A DNA stretch of 64,000 bases. It comes from Halopiger goleimassiliensis (lineage in GTDB: Archaea > Halobacteriota > Halobacteria > Halobacteriales > Natrialbaceae). Of this stretch, positions 26,165-35,124 are shown in pieces. The translations under genes were made by a program, and so were the position numbers. Under the pieces are notes generated by a model. The model was not told where the DNA came from. It did no database searches and was given only the letters and a program-made list of their open reading frames with translations. Location of the stretch: positions 650,815 through 714,814 of the forward strand of contig NZ_HG315690.1 in NCBI RefSeq assembly GCF_000455345.1. The letters run 5' to 3'. Positions within the stretch are counted from its first letter, which is position 1; every line of letters starts with the position of its first letter.

Positions 26165-26650
26165 ATGACGTTCGTCGTTCCGTTCGATGGATCCGAGCTC
26201 TCGGAGGCGGCCCTCGTCCGGGCCGTGGAGTACGGGACCGCGCTCGAGGAACCGGTGACTGCCGTAACCGTCGTTCCCGAACGGAAACGGTACGCTCGAG
26301 AGAAGGGCTGGATCGGGGCGGACGAACCGTTCGACGTCGACGCCGTCGTCGACGGGCTCCGGGAACGGGTCCACGAGCTGGCACCCGACGCCGAGTTCGA
26401 CGTCGAGCGGATCCGGGAGTTCCCGCCGGAGGATCGACTCGCAGACCACGTCGAACGGCTGGCGCGACGCCACGACCCGGACGTCCTCTTTCTGGGCAGC
26501 GACAACGTCGGCCGCGTGGTGACGCCGCTGGCCAGCGTCGGCGTCCACGTCGCCGCCGAGGAGTCGTACGACGTCTTCCTCGTCCGCCAAACCGGTCCAC
26601 CACGGCTCGAGGCGATCGACCCCCACGGCGAGTTTTACGGGGAGGAGTGA
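26165..26650 (+). CDS. Universal stress protein family protein, diverged ATP site
   Basis: A 161-residue UspA-fold protein: TFVVPFDGSELSEAALVRAV starts the fold and FLGSDNVGRVVTPLASVGVH is where the nucleotide motif G-x2-G-x9-G-S/T would lie, but the glycines are largely lost, so ATP binding is doubtful. ATG at 26165 is about 30 bases after the AT-rich GAAGTTATTGC at 26132-26142. It is convergent with another Usp gene 14 bases away. Confidence 0.82.
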   Translation: MTFVVPFDGSELSEAALVRAVEYGTALEEPVTAVTVVPERKRYAREKGWIGADEPFDVDAVVDGLRERVHELAPDAEFDVERIREFPPEDRLADHVERLARRHDPDVLFLGSDNVGRVVTPLASVGVHVAAEESYDVFLVRQTGPPRLEAIDPHGEFYGEE

Positions 26651-26664
26651 GCGAGTTCCTCGAC

Positions 26665-27090
26665 CTATCTAACGACGGCGACGGGTACCGGCGACCGACG
26701 AACGACCGTTTCGGCGACGCTGCCCAAAAGCGGCCTCGAGTCGCCCGGCCGACCGTGGCTCCCGACGACGACGGCGTCGTACTCCCCGTCTTCCGCCTCG
26801 GTGACGATCCGTCGGGCCGGTTTCCCGATCGCGATCTCGCGGTCGACGTCGCGGTCGTGGCCCGAGGCGACCCGCTCGGCCTCGTCCAGCACCTCCTCGG
26901 CGTACGATCGAGCGCGATCGCTGACCGGAACCGGCAGGCTCGGACCGCCCGCGTCGAGCCAGAACGGTTCGCCGACTGGAATCACGTAGAGGACGGTGAC
27001 TGCGGCATCCGGGTACGTCTCGAAACAGAACTCGAGGGCGGCCCTCGAGAGCGGCGAGTCATCGTACGGCACGAGGATCCGATCGGCCAT
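26665..27090 (-). CDS. Universal stress protein UspA family
   Basis: A 141-residue single-domain UspA protein: MADRILVPYDDSPLSRAALE, central VTVLYVIPVGEPF, and the complete ATP-binding motif in VVGSHGRPGDSRPLLGSVAE (G-x2-G-x9-G-S). Usp proteins are cytoplasmic and respond to stress or nutrient state. Starts at 27090 (CAT 27088-27090) where the family's N-terminus lies. It is convergent with the neighbouring Usp gene and divergent from a third one. Confidence 0.9.
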   Translation of the reverse strand: MADRILVPYDDSPLSRAALEFCFETYPDAAVTVLYVIPVGEPFWLDAGGPSLPVPVSDRARSYAEEVLDEAERVASGHDRDVDREIAIGKPARRIVTEAEDGEYDAVVVGSHGRPGDSRPLLGSVAETVVRRSPVPVAVVR

Positions 27091-27289
27091 GCCGGTGGTA
27101 CTGCACCGAACGGGAAAACCATGTGCACTGTCTAGCTCCCTGACAGTAACGTGCTCCCGCTGATCGAGGTCCGGGAACCGAGACGACGATGCGCACGCTC
27201 GAGGGCGGGACCGACGATACAACGGGGCGGTTCCGACCCCCGGCGCTGACGACCGTCATTTATGGGCAATCGCTGTGTACGGGGAGTAC

Positions 27290-27739
27290 ATGTACGATCG
27301 ACTCCTGGTGCCCACGGACGGCAGTAACCACGCCGACGCTGCAGCGACGAAAGCGTTCGCTCTCGCGACCGCCATCGACGCGACGGTTCACGTGCTCTGT
27401 GTCGTCGAAACCGGGCCGCTGGGCTCGATCGATCTGCCGGGCGATACCGAAAGCGCCGAATCCGTCTTCGCGGACCGCGCACGGGGGTTCGTCGATCGGA
27501 TCGCCGACCGCGGCCGGGATCGCGACGTGGCGGTGGAAACCGAGATCCGCGAGGGCGTCCCCGTCCGGGAGATCCTCGACTACGCCGACGAGATAGACGC
27601 CGACGCGATCGTGATGGGGTCCCGCGGCCGTGGCGGTATCAGCCGGATGATGCTGGGCAGCGTGACCGACGCCGTCACCCGCCACAGCGATCGGGACGTC
27701 ATCGTCGTCGGTCACGGTGACGACGAGCAGCGGGCCTAA
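27290..27739 (+). CDS. Universal stress protein UspA family
   Basis: A 149-residue UspA protein: MYDRLLVPTDGSNHADAAAT, then IVMGSRGRGGISRMMLGSVT with the full nucleotide-binding motif, and HSDRDVIVV as last strand. The start is fixed by the TATA-like ATTTATGG at 27258-27265, 28 bases upstream of ATG 27290; the GTG at 27275 is rejected. This is the third Usp gene in 1.6 kb, with a separate promoter. Confidence 0.92.
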   Translation: MYDRLLVPTDGSNHADAAATKAFALATAIDATVHVLCVVETGPLGSIDLPGDTESAESVFADRARGFVDRIADRGRDRDVAVETEIREGVPVREILDYADEIDADAIVMGSRGRGGISRMMLGSVTDAVTRHSDRDVIVVGHGDDEQRA

Positions 27740-27897
27740 CGCGGACGAACTCGAGCCGGCCACGTGGTCGCGGCAACCGGATCGTCGTCGCCGTCGAACT
27801 GTTCTCGAGGTCACCGTACAGAGCCCCCGGACGGCCCTCGATCGGACGAGTTACGCCGTTCGCTGGCTACTAACCCCTGCGGGCCGTTGGGGGAGCT

Positions 27898-28365
27898 ATG
27901 CGCGTCGCAGTCGCCGGCACCTTCGGCCCGCTCCACGACGGTCATCGACGCCTCTTCGAACACGCCCTCGAGTTCGGCGACGACGGTATCGTCGTCGCCC
28001 TCACGAGCGACGATCTCGCCGTCGAAACTCGACACGAGCCACGTCCGATTCCGGCGCTCGAGGAGCGACGAGAGCGCGTTCGCGAGACGATTACCGATCT
28101 CGATCGGTGGGATCGAGACGTCGAGATCCGGACGCTAGCGGACGAACACGACATCGCGACCACCGACGCCTCGATCGACGCGCTCGTCGTCTCACCCGAG
28201 ACGGCCGACGAACTGGTCGCGATCAACCGGAAACGGCGCGACCGCGACCTCGAGCCGCTGACCGGCATCCTCGCTCCCTACGTGCTGGCCGACGACGGTG
28301 AGCGCATCTCCTCGACCCGGATCGTCGCCGGCGAAATCGACGAACACGGTCGCGTCCTCGAGTAG
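27898..28365 (+). CDS. coaD: Phosphopantetheine adenylyltransferase
   Basis: A 155-residue nucleotidyltransferase of the archaeal type making dephospho-CoA from 4'-phosphopantetheine and ATP. Key sites: VAVAGTFGPLHDGHRRLFEH with the HxGH-equivalent H-D-G-H (residues 13-16), and GERISSTRIVAGEID with the I-S-S-T-R signature near residues 133-140. Length fits archaeal PPAT. It is a single gene, 158 bases after the Usp gene. Confidence 0.92.
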   Translation: MRVAVAGTFGPLHDGHRRLFEHALEFGDDGIVVALTSDDLAVETRHEPRPIPALEERRERVRETITDLDRWDRDVEIRTLADEHDIATTDASIDALVVSPETADELVAINRKRRDRDLEPLTGILAPYVLADDGERISSTRIVAGEIDEHGRVLE

Positions 28366-28805
28366 CACTGCACATTAGTGAGGCAACTCGCATCGTCGAA
28401 ACGACGTTTGCCGAGTGAACGACGTCGGTCCTCGAGCGGGGGATGAGCGAGCACTGGCGGTTCGCGCTGCGACAGAGGAAATCGGCAGGGGAGGCCGGAC
28501 TGCGCCGAACCGTCCGGTCCCGCGAACTGATCGCACTGTTTCGCTCCGTGACACGGGGTGAACCCTCGAGATGGCGAACAGCGAGCCACGAAACTTGCGT
28601 TTCTCTTCCCGGAGCGCGTTCTCGAGCAGACGTCGTCATTGCTCCCGAAATTGCTGGTCGTGTTCGGGGCCGTCCGAGCAGTTCCGGGTGGACGTCGACA
28701 CACGCGACGGCAGCGGTATACCCAGCCGCATCGGTCGCTTGGGGCTGCCGGCCCGACCGGAGCCGTTTCAGGGGATTGATTACGGTCAGGTGCCAGGTGC
28801 GGACG
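28366..28805. other. Long gene-free stretch between coaD and udk
   Basis: 440 bases without a convincing gene: candidate frames have unlikely composition. A TATA-like GGGATTGATTACG near 28774-28786 is about 25 bases before the udk ATG. I compared it by eye with RNase P, SRP and tRNA patterns and found no match. Confidence 0.45.
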
Positions 28806-29528
28806 ATGAGTATCCCGTCGTTCGCTATCGGTATCGCCGGCGGCACCGGGGCCGGGAAGACGACGGTCGCGCGAAACGTCGCCGAGGCCGTCGGCGAACC
28901 TGTCACGCGCATTCCGCTGGACAACTACTACGAGGACCTCTCGCATCTCGCGTACGAGGAGCGCACGGACGTCAACTACGACCATCCCGACGCCTTCGAG
29001 TGGGACCTCCTGCGCGAGCACCTCGATGCGCTGCTGATGGGCCAACCGATCGAGATGCCCCAGTACGACTTCGAGATCCACAACCGAAAGGACGAACGCG
29101 TCACCGTCGAACCCACCGACGTGATCGTTCTCGAGGGCATCCTCGCGCTGTACGACGAGCGCATCCGCGAGATGCTCGACCTCCGGGTGTACGTGATGAC
29201 CGACGCCGACGTCCGGATCCTCCGGCGGATCGAACGCGACGTCGTCGAGCGCGGGCGCGAACTCGAGGGCGTCATCGACCAGTACCTCGAGACGGTCAAA
29301 CCGATGCACGAACGGTTCGTCGCCCCGACGCGCAAGAACGCCGACGTCATCATCCCCGAAGGCGCGAATCGGATGGCCGTCGACCTGCTGATCGACAAGA
29401 TCGAGGCCGAACTCGAAGAGGACGGACCGCCGCTCGAGGGCGACGGGCGACCGGACCTCGAGCGCGAGGAGACCGATCGCGAGCGAACCGATCGGAAACT
29501 CTCCCCCGATTCGTCGGCGAGCGAGTGA
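28806..29528 (+). CDS. udk: Uridine kinase
   Basis: A 240-residue P-loop kinase phosphorylating uridine or cytidine (pyrimidine salvage). The Walker A motif GIAGGTGAGKTTVARNV is at residues 9-25, the substrate loop LDNYYEDLSHLAYEERTDVN at about 37-56, YDHPDAFEWDLL and VIVLEGILALYDERIREM follow. The long upstream frame to 28443 lacks any similarity, so the start is the ATG at 28806. The final 40 residues are an acidic/arginine tail beyond the usual Udk length, probably a halophilic extension. Confidence 0.92.
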   Translation: MSIPSFAIGIAGGTGAGKTTVARNVAEAVGEPVTRIPLDNYYEDLSHLAYEERTDVNYDHPDAFEWDLLREHLDALLMGQPIEMPQYDFEIHNRKDERVTVEPTDVIVLEGILALYDERIREMLDLRVYVMTDADVRILRRIERDVVERGRELEGVIDQYLETVKPMHERFVAPTRKNADVIIPEGANRMAVDLLIDKIEAELEEDGPPLEGDGRPDLEREETDRERTDRKLSPDSSASE

Positions 29529-29581
29529 GCGACGGCCGTGACGGCTCGTCGCCATCGATCGGAGACCGCCGGTACTGCGGT

Positions 29582-29920
29582 CTAAAACAACGAGAGATCG
29601 CCCGTCACCCGATCGACGCGATCGTCGGCCCCCGGACCGACGGCGAGCGCGGTGACGGTGCCGGGCTCGAGCTGGGTGTGTCCGGCGTCGCGAACGACCG
29701 CGTTCGGGAGTCCCTCGCGGTCGGCGATCGTGGCCAGTTCGTGGAGTTGCCGTTCGCTCTCGCCTTTCAGGACGACCTTCTTCTGCCCGCCCTGTTTCCA
29801 CTGCGTCCGACGCTGGTCGTCGGCCTTCTCGTAGGCGGACAGCGACGCGTGGGCGACCTGTGCGGCCAGTTTGCCCTGTCCCATCCCGATATCCGTGCGG
29901 GCGACGATGGCCTGTTTCAT
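29582..29920 (-). CDS. pth2: Peptidyl-tRNA hydrolase, Pth2 type
   Basis: A 112-residue enzyme releasing tRNA from peptidyl-tRNA. Conserved: [33 protein letters not shown] with the catalytic His region, [11 protein letters not shown], and [20 protein letters not shown]. Length and order are exactly those of archaeal Pth2. It is convergent with udk, 53 bases apart, and divergent from the DsbA-like gene. Confidence 0.95.
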   Translation of the reverse strand: MKQAIVARTDIGMGQGKLAAQVAHASLSAYEKADDQRRTQWKQGGQKKVVLKGESERQLHELATIADREGLPNAVVRDAGHTQLEPGTVTALAVGPGADDRVDRVTGDLSLF

Positions 29921-30006
29921 ACGCCGGTAGTTGCGGGCGATCGGTAAAGCGTCGGCGATCCGCCGGTAACGTCACGCCTTTTTACCCCGAATCGCAACTG
30001 GGAGGT

Positions 30007-30633
30007 ATGAAATTTACGCGACGGTCGTTTCTCGGCACCGCGGCCGCTACCGGCGTCGGGGCCGCCGGTGCTGGCTGTCTGGGAGGTAGCGACGCCCCGA
30101 ATCCACCCGTCAACGGTGATCCGGACGCCGACGTCACGGTGACCGTCTACGAGGACTTCGCCTGTCCGCACTGCCTGCAGTTCAAACTCGGCGTTTACCC
30201 CGTTCTCGAGGAGCAGTTCCTGAATTCGGGAGAGATCCGCTACGAGTTCCGTGACTACCCGGTTCCGGTCGACCGCACCTGGTCGTGGGCGGTGGGAAGC
30301 GCCGCGCGCGAGGTCTACGAAACCGAAGGCAACGACGCGTTCTGGTCGTTCGCATCGGAGATATACAAGTACCAGATGTCATATAACTTCGAAACCATCG
30401 CTACCGTCGCCGACGAAGTCGGCGCGGACGGGGAGTCGGTTCGCGAGGCCGCCGAGGAGGACCGCCATCGGTCGACGCTCGAAGACAACAAGTCCCACGG
30501 TCAGGGAAACGGCGTTCAGGGCACGCCGTCGGTTCTCGTCGACGGCGAACTCGTCGAGTTCGTGGGGGAGGGAAGCTACCAGCAGGTGGCCCTTCAGCGG
30601 ACGGTACAGGCGATCGAAGACGCCCTCGAGTGA
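30007..30633 (+). CDS. DsbA-family thiol-disulfide protein, Tat lipoprotein
   Basis: A 208-residue exported protein: MKFTRRSFLGTAAATGVGAA is a twin-arginine signal, and GAGC (Cys at about residue 24) is the lipobox. The thioredoxin fold follows, with active-site CPHC in VYEDFACPHCLQFKLGVYP (about residues 53-56) and the cis-Pro in QGTPSVLVDGE. The CPHC pair is the DsbA type, so it probably forms or isomerises disulfides, or reduces partners, outside the membrane. GCCTTTTTACC (29970-29980) is TATA-like about 30 bases upstream. Confidence 0.92.
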   Translation: MKFTRRSFLGTAAATGVGAAGAGCLGGSDAPNPPVNGDPDADVTVTVYEDFACPHCLQFKLGVYPVLEEQFLNSGEIRYEFRDYPVPVDRTWSWAVGSAAREVYETEGNDAFWSFASEIYKYQMSYNFETIATVADEVGADGESVREAAEEDRHRSTLEDNKSHGQGNGVQGTPSVLVDGELVEFVGEGSYQQVALQRTVQAIEDALE

Positions 30634-30663
30634 CGCGACCGGTAGGAGTGCGTTCCAGGGCGG

Positions 30664-31476
30664 TCAGTGGACGATTCCGTCGAGTCCGAATTCGTGCTCC
30701 GTTCGCTGGGCCTCCGGCCCCGCCTCGACGATGGTCGGTTCCGTTGCCGGTTCCGAGAAGCGGTCCGGGTCGGGGTCGACCCGGGTAACGACGGTCGAGA
30801 AGACCGAGCCGTGGCGGCCGTAGGCCGAGGCGATACCGCCGTACTTTCGTTCGTCGAACGGGACGTCGTCGGGATCGGGGAACTCCTGCCGGAACACGTC
30901 GGCCGCGTCCTCGAGGTAGCCGGCGGCCTCCCGTTGGGTGTACTGGCTCTCCGCGTAGTAGGTCTCGGCGTAGGCGTCGTCGCAGTCGACGCTCGAGTGT
31001 TCGGGCGACTCGTAGTGGATCGCTCCCGAGGCACAGTAGTCGCTGGCAAAGCGGATGTTCAGCGTGAAGCAGTCCGGATACCGCAGGAGCAACGGCGCGT
31101 ACACCATGTCCGTGACGGTCGTCCGCTGCTGGATCCGCCAGGCCCCTTCGACGAAGTAGGCCGCGATTTCGGCGATTCGATCGTCGCGCTCGCCCCGATA
31201 GTACTCCATCGCGACCGACTCGTACTCCTCGCCGGCGATATTGCGGAGCCGTCGTTCGAAGCTCTCGGCCGCGTGTTCGAGTTCGATCTCGTGGGCAGTG
31301 AGGACGGGTACGTCCGGATCGGCCAACAGCCGTGCTTTCCGCTCGAGGGCGTCCGCCAGCGTCTGGACGTTCTCGTGGAAGGCGCGTTCGGCTTCCCGGT
31401 CGGGTAGCGGGATTCGAACGGCCTGCTGGTGGAGCACGCGTGCATCCCCGTAGAATCGCTCTTTCTGCCCACCCAT
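30664..31476 (-). CDS. Conserved-looking hypothetical protein
   Basis: A 270-residue soluble protein that I do not recognise. It starts MGGQKERFYGDARVLHQQAV and is mainly helical: FHENVQTLADALERKARLLA, IELEHAAESFERRLRNI, and a central REAAGYLEDAADVFRQEF. Two cysteines (RFASDYCASGA, SSVDCDDAYAET) are separated by about 19 residues. No transmembrane segment or catalytic motif is evident. Start at 31476 is preferred; the frame to 31530 adds a poor N-terminus. It is convergent with the DsbA-like gene and divergent from dcd. Confidence 0.75.
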   Translation of the reverse strand: MGGQKERFYGDARVLHQQAVRIPLPDREAERAFHENVQTLADALERKARLLADPDVPVLTAHEIELEHAAESFERRLRNIAGEEYESVAMEYYRGERDDRIAEIAAYFVEGAWRIQQRTTVTDMVYAPLLLRYPDCFTLNIRFASDYCASGAIHYESPEHSSVDCDDAYAETYYAESQYTQREAAGYLEDAADVFRQEFPDPDDVPFDERKYGGIASAYGRHGSVFSTVVTRVDPDPDRFSEPATEPTIVEAGPEAQRTEHEFGLDGIVH

Positions 31477-31614
31477 GCTGTCCCTTTGGATATGGGGCCT
31501 ACTAATCGATTCGGGCCGATAACCGAACATGTCGCATCGGTTTCGTTGCCGGAGTGAGAGGTCCAGCGGCGGAGACCGGATGATTTAGGATGAACCCGCT
31601 GGCTCCTACTCGGT

Positions 31615-32217
31615 ATGATCCTCTCCGACGCGGACATCCTCGATCGGCTCGAGACGGGCGACCTCGTGATCGAGCCGCTGGACGACCCGGACCTGCAGAT
31701 TCAGCCGGCCAGCGTCGATCTGCGACTCGGCCGCGAGTTCCTCGAGTTCCAGCGGACGAACATCGCCTGTATCCACCCCGACTCCGAACAGGAGGTCGAC
31801 GAGTACGTCACCGAGACGGTCGTCGACGAGGACGACGAGTTCGTCCTTCACCCGGGCGACTTCGTGCTGGGGACGACTCACGAGCGCGTCGAGATTCCGC
31901 CGGACCTGATCGCCCACGTCGAGGGTCGCTCCTCGCTGGGTCGCCTCGCCGTCGTGGTCCACGCCACGGCCGGGCTCTGCGATCCGGGGTACAGAGGCCA
32001 GATCACCCTCGAGCTTTCGAATCTCGGGACCGCGCCCGTGGCGCTGACGCCCGGAATGCGGATCTCACAGCTCACCTTCACGGAACTCAAGACCGAAGCC
32101 GAACGCCCCTACGGCAGTGACCGCGGCTCGAAGTACCAGGGCCAGGAGGGGCCACAGGCCTCGCGCATCCAGAGCGACGACGAGTTCGGCGGTGACCAAC
32201 TCGAGCGCGACGAGTGA
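31615..32217 (+). CDS. dcd: dCTP deaminase
   Basis: A 200-residue trimeric enzyme deaminating dCTP to dUTP, for dTTP synthesis. Family marks: [37 protein letters not shown], the nucleotide-binding [20 protein letters not shown] (with the essential Glu in the G-L-C-D-P-G-Y region next to it), and a C-terminal [17 protein letters not shown]-like GATTTAGG at 31582-31589 is 29 bases before the ATG. It is a single gene; no dut gene is adjacent. Confidence 0.95.
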   Translation: MILSDADILDRLETGDLVIEPLDDPDLQIQPASVDLRLGREFLEFQRTNIACIHPDSEQEVDEYVTETVVDEDDEFVLHPGDFVLGTTHERVEIPPDLIAHVEGRSSLGRLAVVVHATAGLCDPGYRGQITLELSNLGTAPVALTPGMRISQLTFTELKTEAERPYGSDRGSKYQGQEGPQASRIQSDDEFGGDQLERDE

Positions 32218-32332
32218 GCGGCCAACGCGGGGATCCTTCTCGAGGCGCGAAGTAGCAGCCGATCACGACGTGGCGATTATGGGCTGAAGTGCCTACAGTT
32301 ATCCGGTGCGGTGCCGTACGGTCGGCTACCAA

Positions 32333-33244
32333 ATGCAATTCGTCGAAGAGATCGTCGTCGACGAGTTCCTCCCGACGGTGCGGTCGATGCTGGCGGGCGA
32401 ACTCCGCGAGCGCGGACTGACCCAGAGCGAGGTCGCGGACGTCCTCGGCATCAGCCAGAGCGCCGTCTCGAAGTACGCCCACGGTGACGTGGCGACCAAC
32501 GACCGGATCGCCGACGACGAGCGCGTCGAAGCCGTCGTCGGGGAACTCGCCGACGGCCTCGCAGCGGGTACGATCACGCCCGTTCAGGCGTTGATCGAGA
32601 TCGAAGTGCTGATCCGCGACCTCGAGTCGGCCGGCGACCTGCTGGCGCAGTTACACGAGGAAGCGATCCCCGAACTCGCCGACCACGGCGCGAGCTTTCG
32701 GGTTCACGACCCCGAGAGCGAACTGCGGACGAGCGAGCGCGTGCTGTCGTCGCTCCGGCGCGGCCTGCGGATCCTCGAGAACGCCAGCGGCTTCGCGGAC
32801 CTCATCCCGGCGGTCGGCTCGAACCTGGTCGCGTGTACGCCCGACGCCGAGGGCGTCGACGACGTGGCCGGCGTCCCGGGGCGCATCTTCGACGTCAAGG
32901 GCCAGGCAACGGTCCCGGCCGACCCGGAGTTCGGCGTCTCCGAGCACGTCGCCACCGTCCTCCTCGCGGCCCGCGAGCACGGTGGCGACGCCGGGGCGGC
33001 GATCAACGTCAGGTACGATCCGAAACTACTGGCCGAGTTGACCGAGCAGGGTCACGTGAGCGCGGAGTTCGACGAATCCGGCGACATCGCCGAGAGCGTC
33101 GCCGAGGCGCTCGAGGCCGAACCCGACGCGACGGTGCTGTACCAGACCGGCGGGATGGGTATCGAGCCGCTGATCTACGTCTTGGGTCCGGACGCCGAGT
33201 CCGTCGCGGATACGACCCGATCGCTCGTCGCCCATGGCACGTGA
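32333..33244 (+). CDS. thiR: Thiamine-responsive regulator ThiR (HTH plus ThiN domain)
   Basis: A 303-residue two-domain regulator. Residues 1-70: MQFVEEIVVDEFLPTVRSML, then LTQSEVADVLGISQSAVSKY, a helix-turn-helix. Residues 130-303 resemble the ThiN (thiamine-phosphate synthase) domain: SSLRRGLRILENASGFADLI, VACTPDAEGVDDVAGVPGRI and YQTGGMGIEPLIYVLGPDAE. In archaea this architecture is the thiamine repressor ThiR, in which the domain senses thiamine phosphates. It may be the regulator of thi4 at 42326-43255. The last 11 bases overlap the methyltransferase gene. Confidence 0.82.
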   Translation: MQFVEEIVVDEFLPTVRSMLAGELRERGLTQSEVADVLGISQSAVSKYAHGDVATNDRIADDERVEAVVGELADGLAAGTITPVQALIEIEVLIRDLESAGDLLAQLHEEAIPELADHGASFRVHDPESELRTSERVLSSLRRGLRILENASGFADLIPAVGSNLVACTPDAEGVDDVAGVPGRIFDVKGQATVPADPEFGVSEHVATVLLAAREHGGDAGAAINVRYDPKLLAELTEQGHVSAEFDESGDIAESVAEALEAEPDATVLYQTGGMGIEPLIYVLGPDAESVADTTRSLVAHGT

Positions 33245-33956
33245 CCGTCTCCGGGATCGCGTCGACCTCGACGACGGTGCTGCCCAGGAGTTCTACGGCC
33301 GCTGGGCCGGCCTCTACGACCTGATCGCCCGCTACACGCCCGGCGTCCCCGCGTTGCGACGCCGCGCGGCGCGGGCCTGCCGGCTCGAGCCGGGCGATAC
33401 GGTCGTCGAGATGGGCTGTGGCACCGGCGCGAACCTGCCGTACCTGCGGGAGGAGGTCGGCCCCGAGGGGACGGTGATCGGGATCGACTTCACGGGTCCG
33501 GTCCTCGAGCACGCCCGCAAAGCGACGGCCGAATACGACAACGTCCACGTCGTCCGTGGCGACGCGACGCACCCGCCGCTCACGGGCGAGAACGGCCCTG
33601 TCGGTGATGGGGACGCCGACGCCGTCCTCGCGACGTTCGTCGTCGGCATGCTCGAGGAGCCTGCCGGTACGGTCGACGACTGGTGCGACCTCGTCGGTCC
33701 GGGCGGCCACGTCGTCCTCGCGAACGCCGCCCGCAGCGACGAGTGGTACGCGCCGCCGGTCAACGCCGTCTTCCGGGCGATCGTCGTCCTCTCGACGCCG
33801 CCGACGACGAAACTCCGCTACGAGAACGACCCCCACCGCCGGCTGGACGCGAAGATCGACGCCGCCCACGCGCGCCTCCGGGAACGGTCGAGTGCCGTGG
33901 CCGACGAGACCCACGTCTTCGGCGTCGTCCGACTCACCGGCGGCCGACTCGAGTGA
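33234..33956 (+). CDS. Class I SAM-dependent methyltransferase
   Basis: A 240-residue methyltransferase with the classic SAM site: VVEMGCGTGANLPYLREEVG (motif I, about residues 59-78), acidic motif II in GTVIGIDFTGPVLEHA, and post-motif VHVVRGDATHPPL. N-terminus YGRWAGLYDLIARYTPG is of the UbiE/phospholipid methyltransferase type. The substrate is unknown. The start ATG overlaps the end of the thiR frame by 11 bases in another frame, so both are likely co-translated. Confidence 0.9.
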   Translation: MARDRLRDRVDLDDGAAQEFYGRWAGLYDLIARYTPGVPALRRRAARACRLEPGDTVVEMGCGTGANLPYLREEVGPEGTVIGIDFTGPVLEHARKATAEYDNVHVVRGDATHPPLTGENGPVGDGDADAVLATFVVGMLEEPAGTVDDWCDLVGPGGHVVLANAARSDEWYAPPVNAVFRAIVVLSTPPTTKLRYENDPHRRLDAKIDAAHARLRERSSAVADETHVFGVVRLTGGRLE

Positions 33957-34026
33957 CAGCACTCGACCCCCTGCGTCCCGATCGCTGAGTCGAGCAGAAA
34001 TAGTAATCCGCCGTCTCGACCCGGCT

Positions 34027-34404
34027 TTACCGGCGGTAGGTTACGAGGGGGACGTTCGAACGGAGGTCATCCTGCTGTTCGACCAGTAGGTCGAGATGTG
34101 GGGTTAGCTCGTCGAAACGGTGGCCCTGGGTTACGAGATCGTCGTCTCGATCCCACTCGACGAAGCCGTACGCCGTCAATTTCGGGAGGTGGACGTGGTG
34201 CATACTGAGCGAGTACTCGTCCGCGCCGGCGATCGTCCGAGAACTGGAAAGGTGTCGCTGGAGGAGGTTCTCGTTCGCTTCTGCTACCGTCCGGGAAACG
34301 CCGGACGGTTGTGGAACGCGTTGCGGACCGGAACGGAGTTGGAGGAGTAACCGCCGTCGCTGGCCGTCTGCCAACGCGTCGAATACCTCGTCGTGATTGA
34401 CCAT
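34027..34404 (-). CDS. Winged-helix regulator, haloarchaeal DUF7344-like domain
   Basis: A 125-residue protein: VNHDEVFDALADGQRRRLLL and MHHVHLPKLTAYGFVEWDRD fit the haloarchaeal winged-helix domain (DUF7344-like, from memory) usually seen in putative transcription regulators. The central stretch (residues 40-62) is unusually variable. A TATA-like CATAATGA lies about 22-26 bases upstream of the ATG at 34404. No target is indicated. Confidence 0.8.
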   Translation of the reverse strand: MVNHDEVFDALADGQRRRLLLQLRSGPQRVPQPSGVSRTVAEANENLLQRHLSSSRTIAGADEYSLSMHHVHLPKLTAYGFVEWDRDDDLVTQGHRFDELTPHLDLLVEQQDDLRSNVPLVTYRR

Positions 34405-34576
34405 CTCATCCCCTCTACTTCATTATGGTGCCTCGTACGGGTAAATACGCCTCATTTTCACGGCTCACGGTTGTGTTGATTAACCGAGTGACTGCGTCTG
34501 CTCCGTTCAGTTCGACAGTCGACGAAACGAACGACGCACCTTCGTTGGCGAACCCGAGACGAGCGTCGACGAGGAG

Positions 34577-34993
34577 CTACCGCGAGGCGGACGCTTCGAC
34601 GCGTTCGTACTCCCGGAACCGATCGCGCACGTCGTCGGACAGCGGCGCGGGTCCCTTCGAGTCCGGATCGACGTGTACGATCGTCGTCTCCGCCGTCGCC
34701 GCGACGCCATCGTCGACGCGGATCTCGTACGTCATCGTGCAACTCGAGTCGCCGACGTGGGTGATCCAGAGGGCGACCGTCGGTTCGTGCTCGGCGAGAA
34801 TCGGTCGCTCGTAGTCGATCTCGAGGTTCGCGATGACGAAGGAGATGTCGGCGGGCGGGACGCCGAGGACCTCCTCGAGGAACTGCGTGCGGGCCGCCTC
34901 GAGATAGCTGGCGTAGACGGCGTGGTTGACGTGATCGAGGGGGTCGAGATCGCGATACCGAACCGGAACGTCGACGGTAAACGGGACACTCAT
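34577..34993 (-). CDS. Acyl-CoA thioesterase (hotdog fold)
   Basis: A 138-residue single hotdog domain: VPVRYRDLDPLDHVNHAVYA with the catalytic-region Asp (D-x-x-x-H-V-N-x-x-x-Y, 4-hydroxybenzoyl-CoA-thioesterase type), then YLEAARTQFLEEVLG and SFVIANLEIDYERPIL. Hydrolyses acyl-CoA of unknown chain length. The frame runs to 35110 but the family's N-terminus starts at CAT 34991-34993. It is divergent from the SagB-like gene. Confidence 0.9.
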   Translation of the reverse strand: MSVPFTVDVPVRYRDLDPLDHVNHAVYASYLEAARTQFLEEVLGVPPADISFVIANLEIDYERPILAEHEPTVALWITHVGDSSCTMTYEIRVDDGVAATAETTIVHVDPDSKGPAPLSDDVRDRFREYERVEASASR

Positions 34994-35124
34994 CGTAGGC
35001 GGTCGAAGGGGCCTGTACCAAAAGAGCGCTCCGATCGAGGCGATCGCTTCCTCGTCGATTCGTTCGACGGCCGACCTCCCTGGGCGTCCCACATTTTTCG
35101 GGCCGGGCAACGCAACCGATCAGT

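Noticed and set aside
28366-28805. RNase P or SRP RNA in the gap before udk
   Set aside because: The stretch CAGAGGAAATCGG looked similar, but the rest of the conserved core is missing on both strands.
31401-31425. tRNA-like GATTCGAAC
   Set aside because: It lies within a coding frame and there is no cloverleaf around it.
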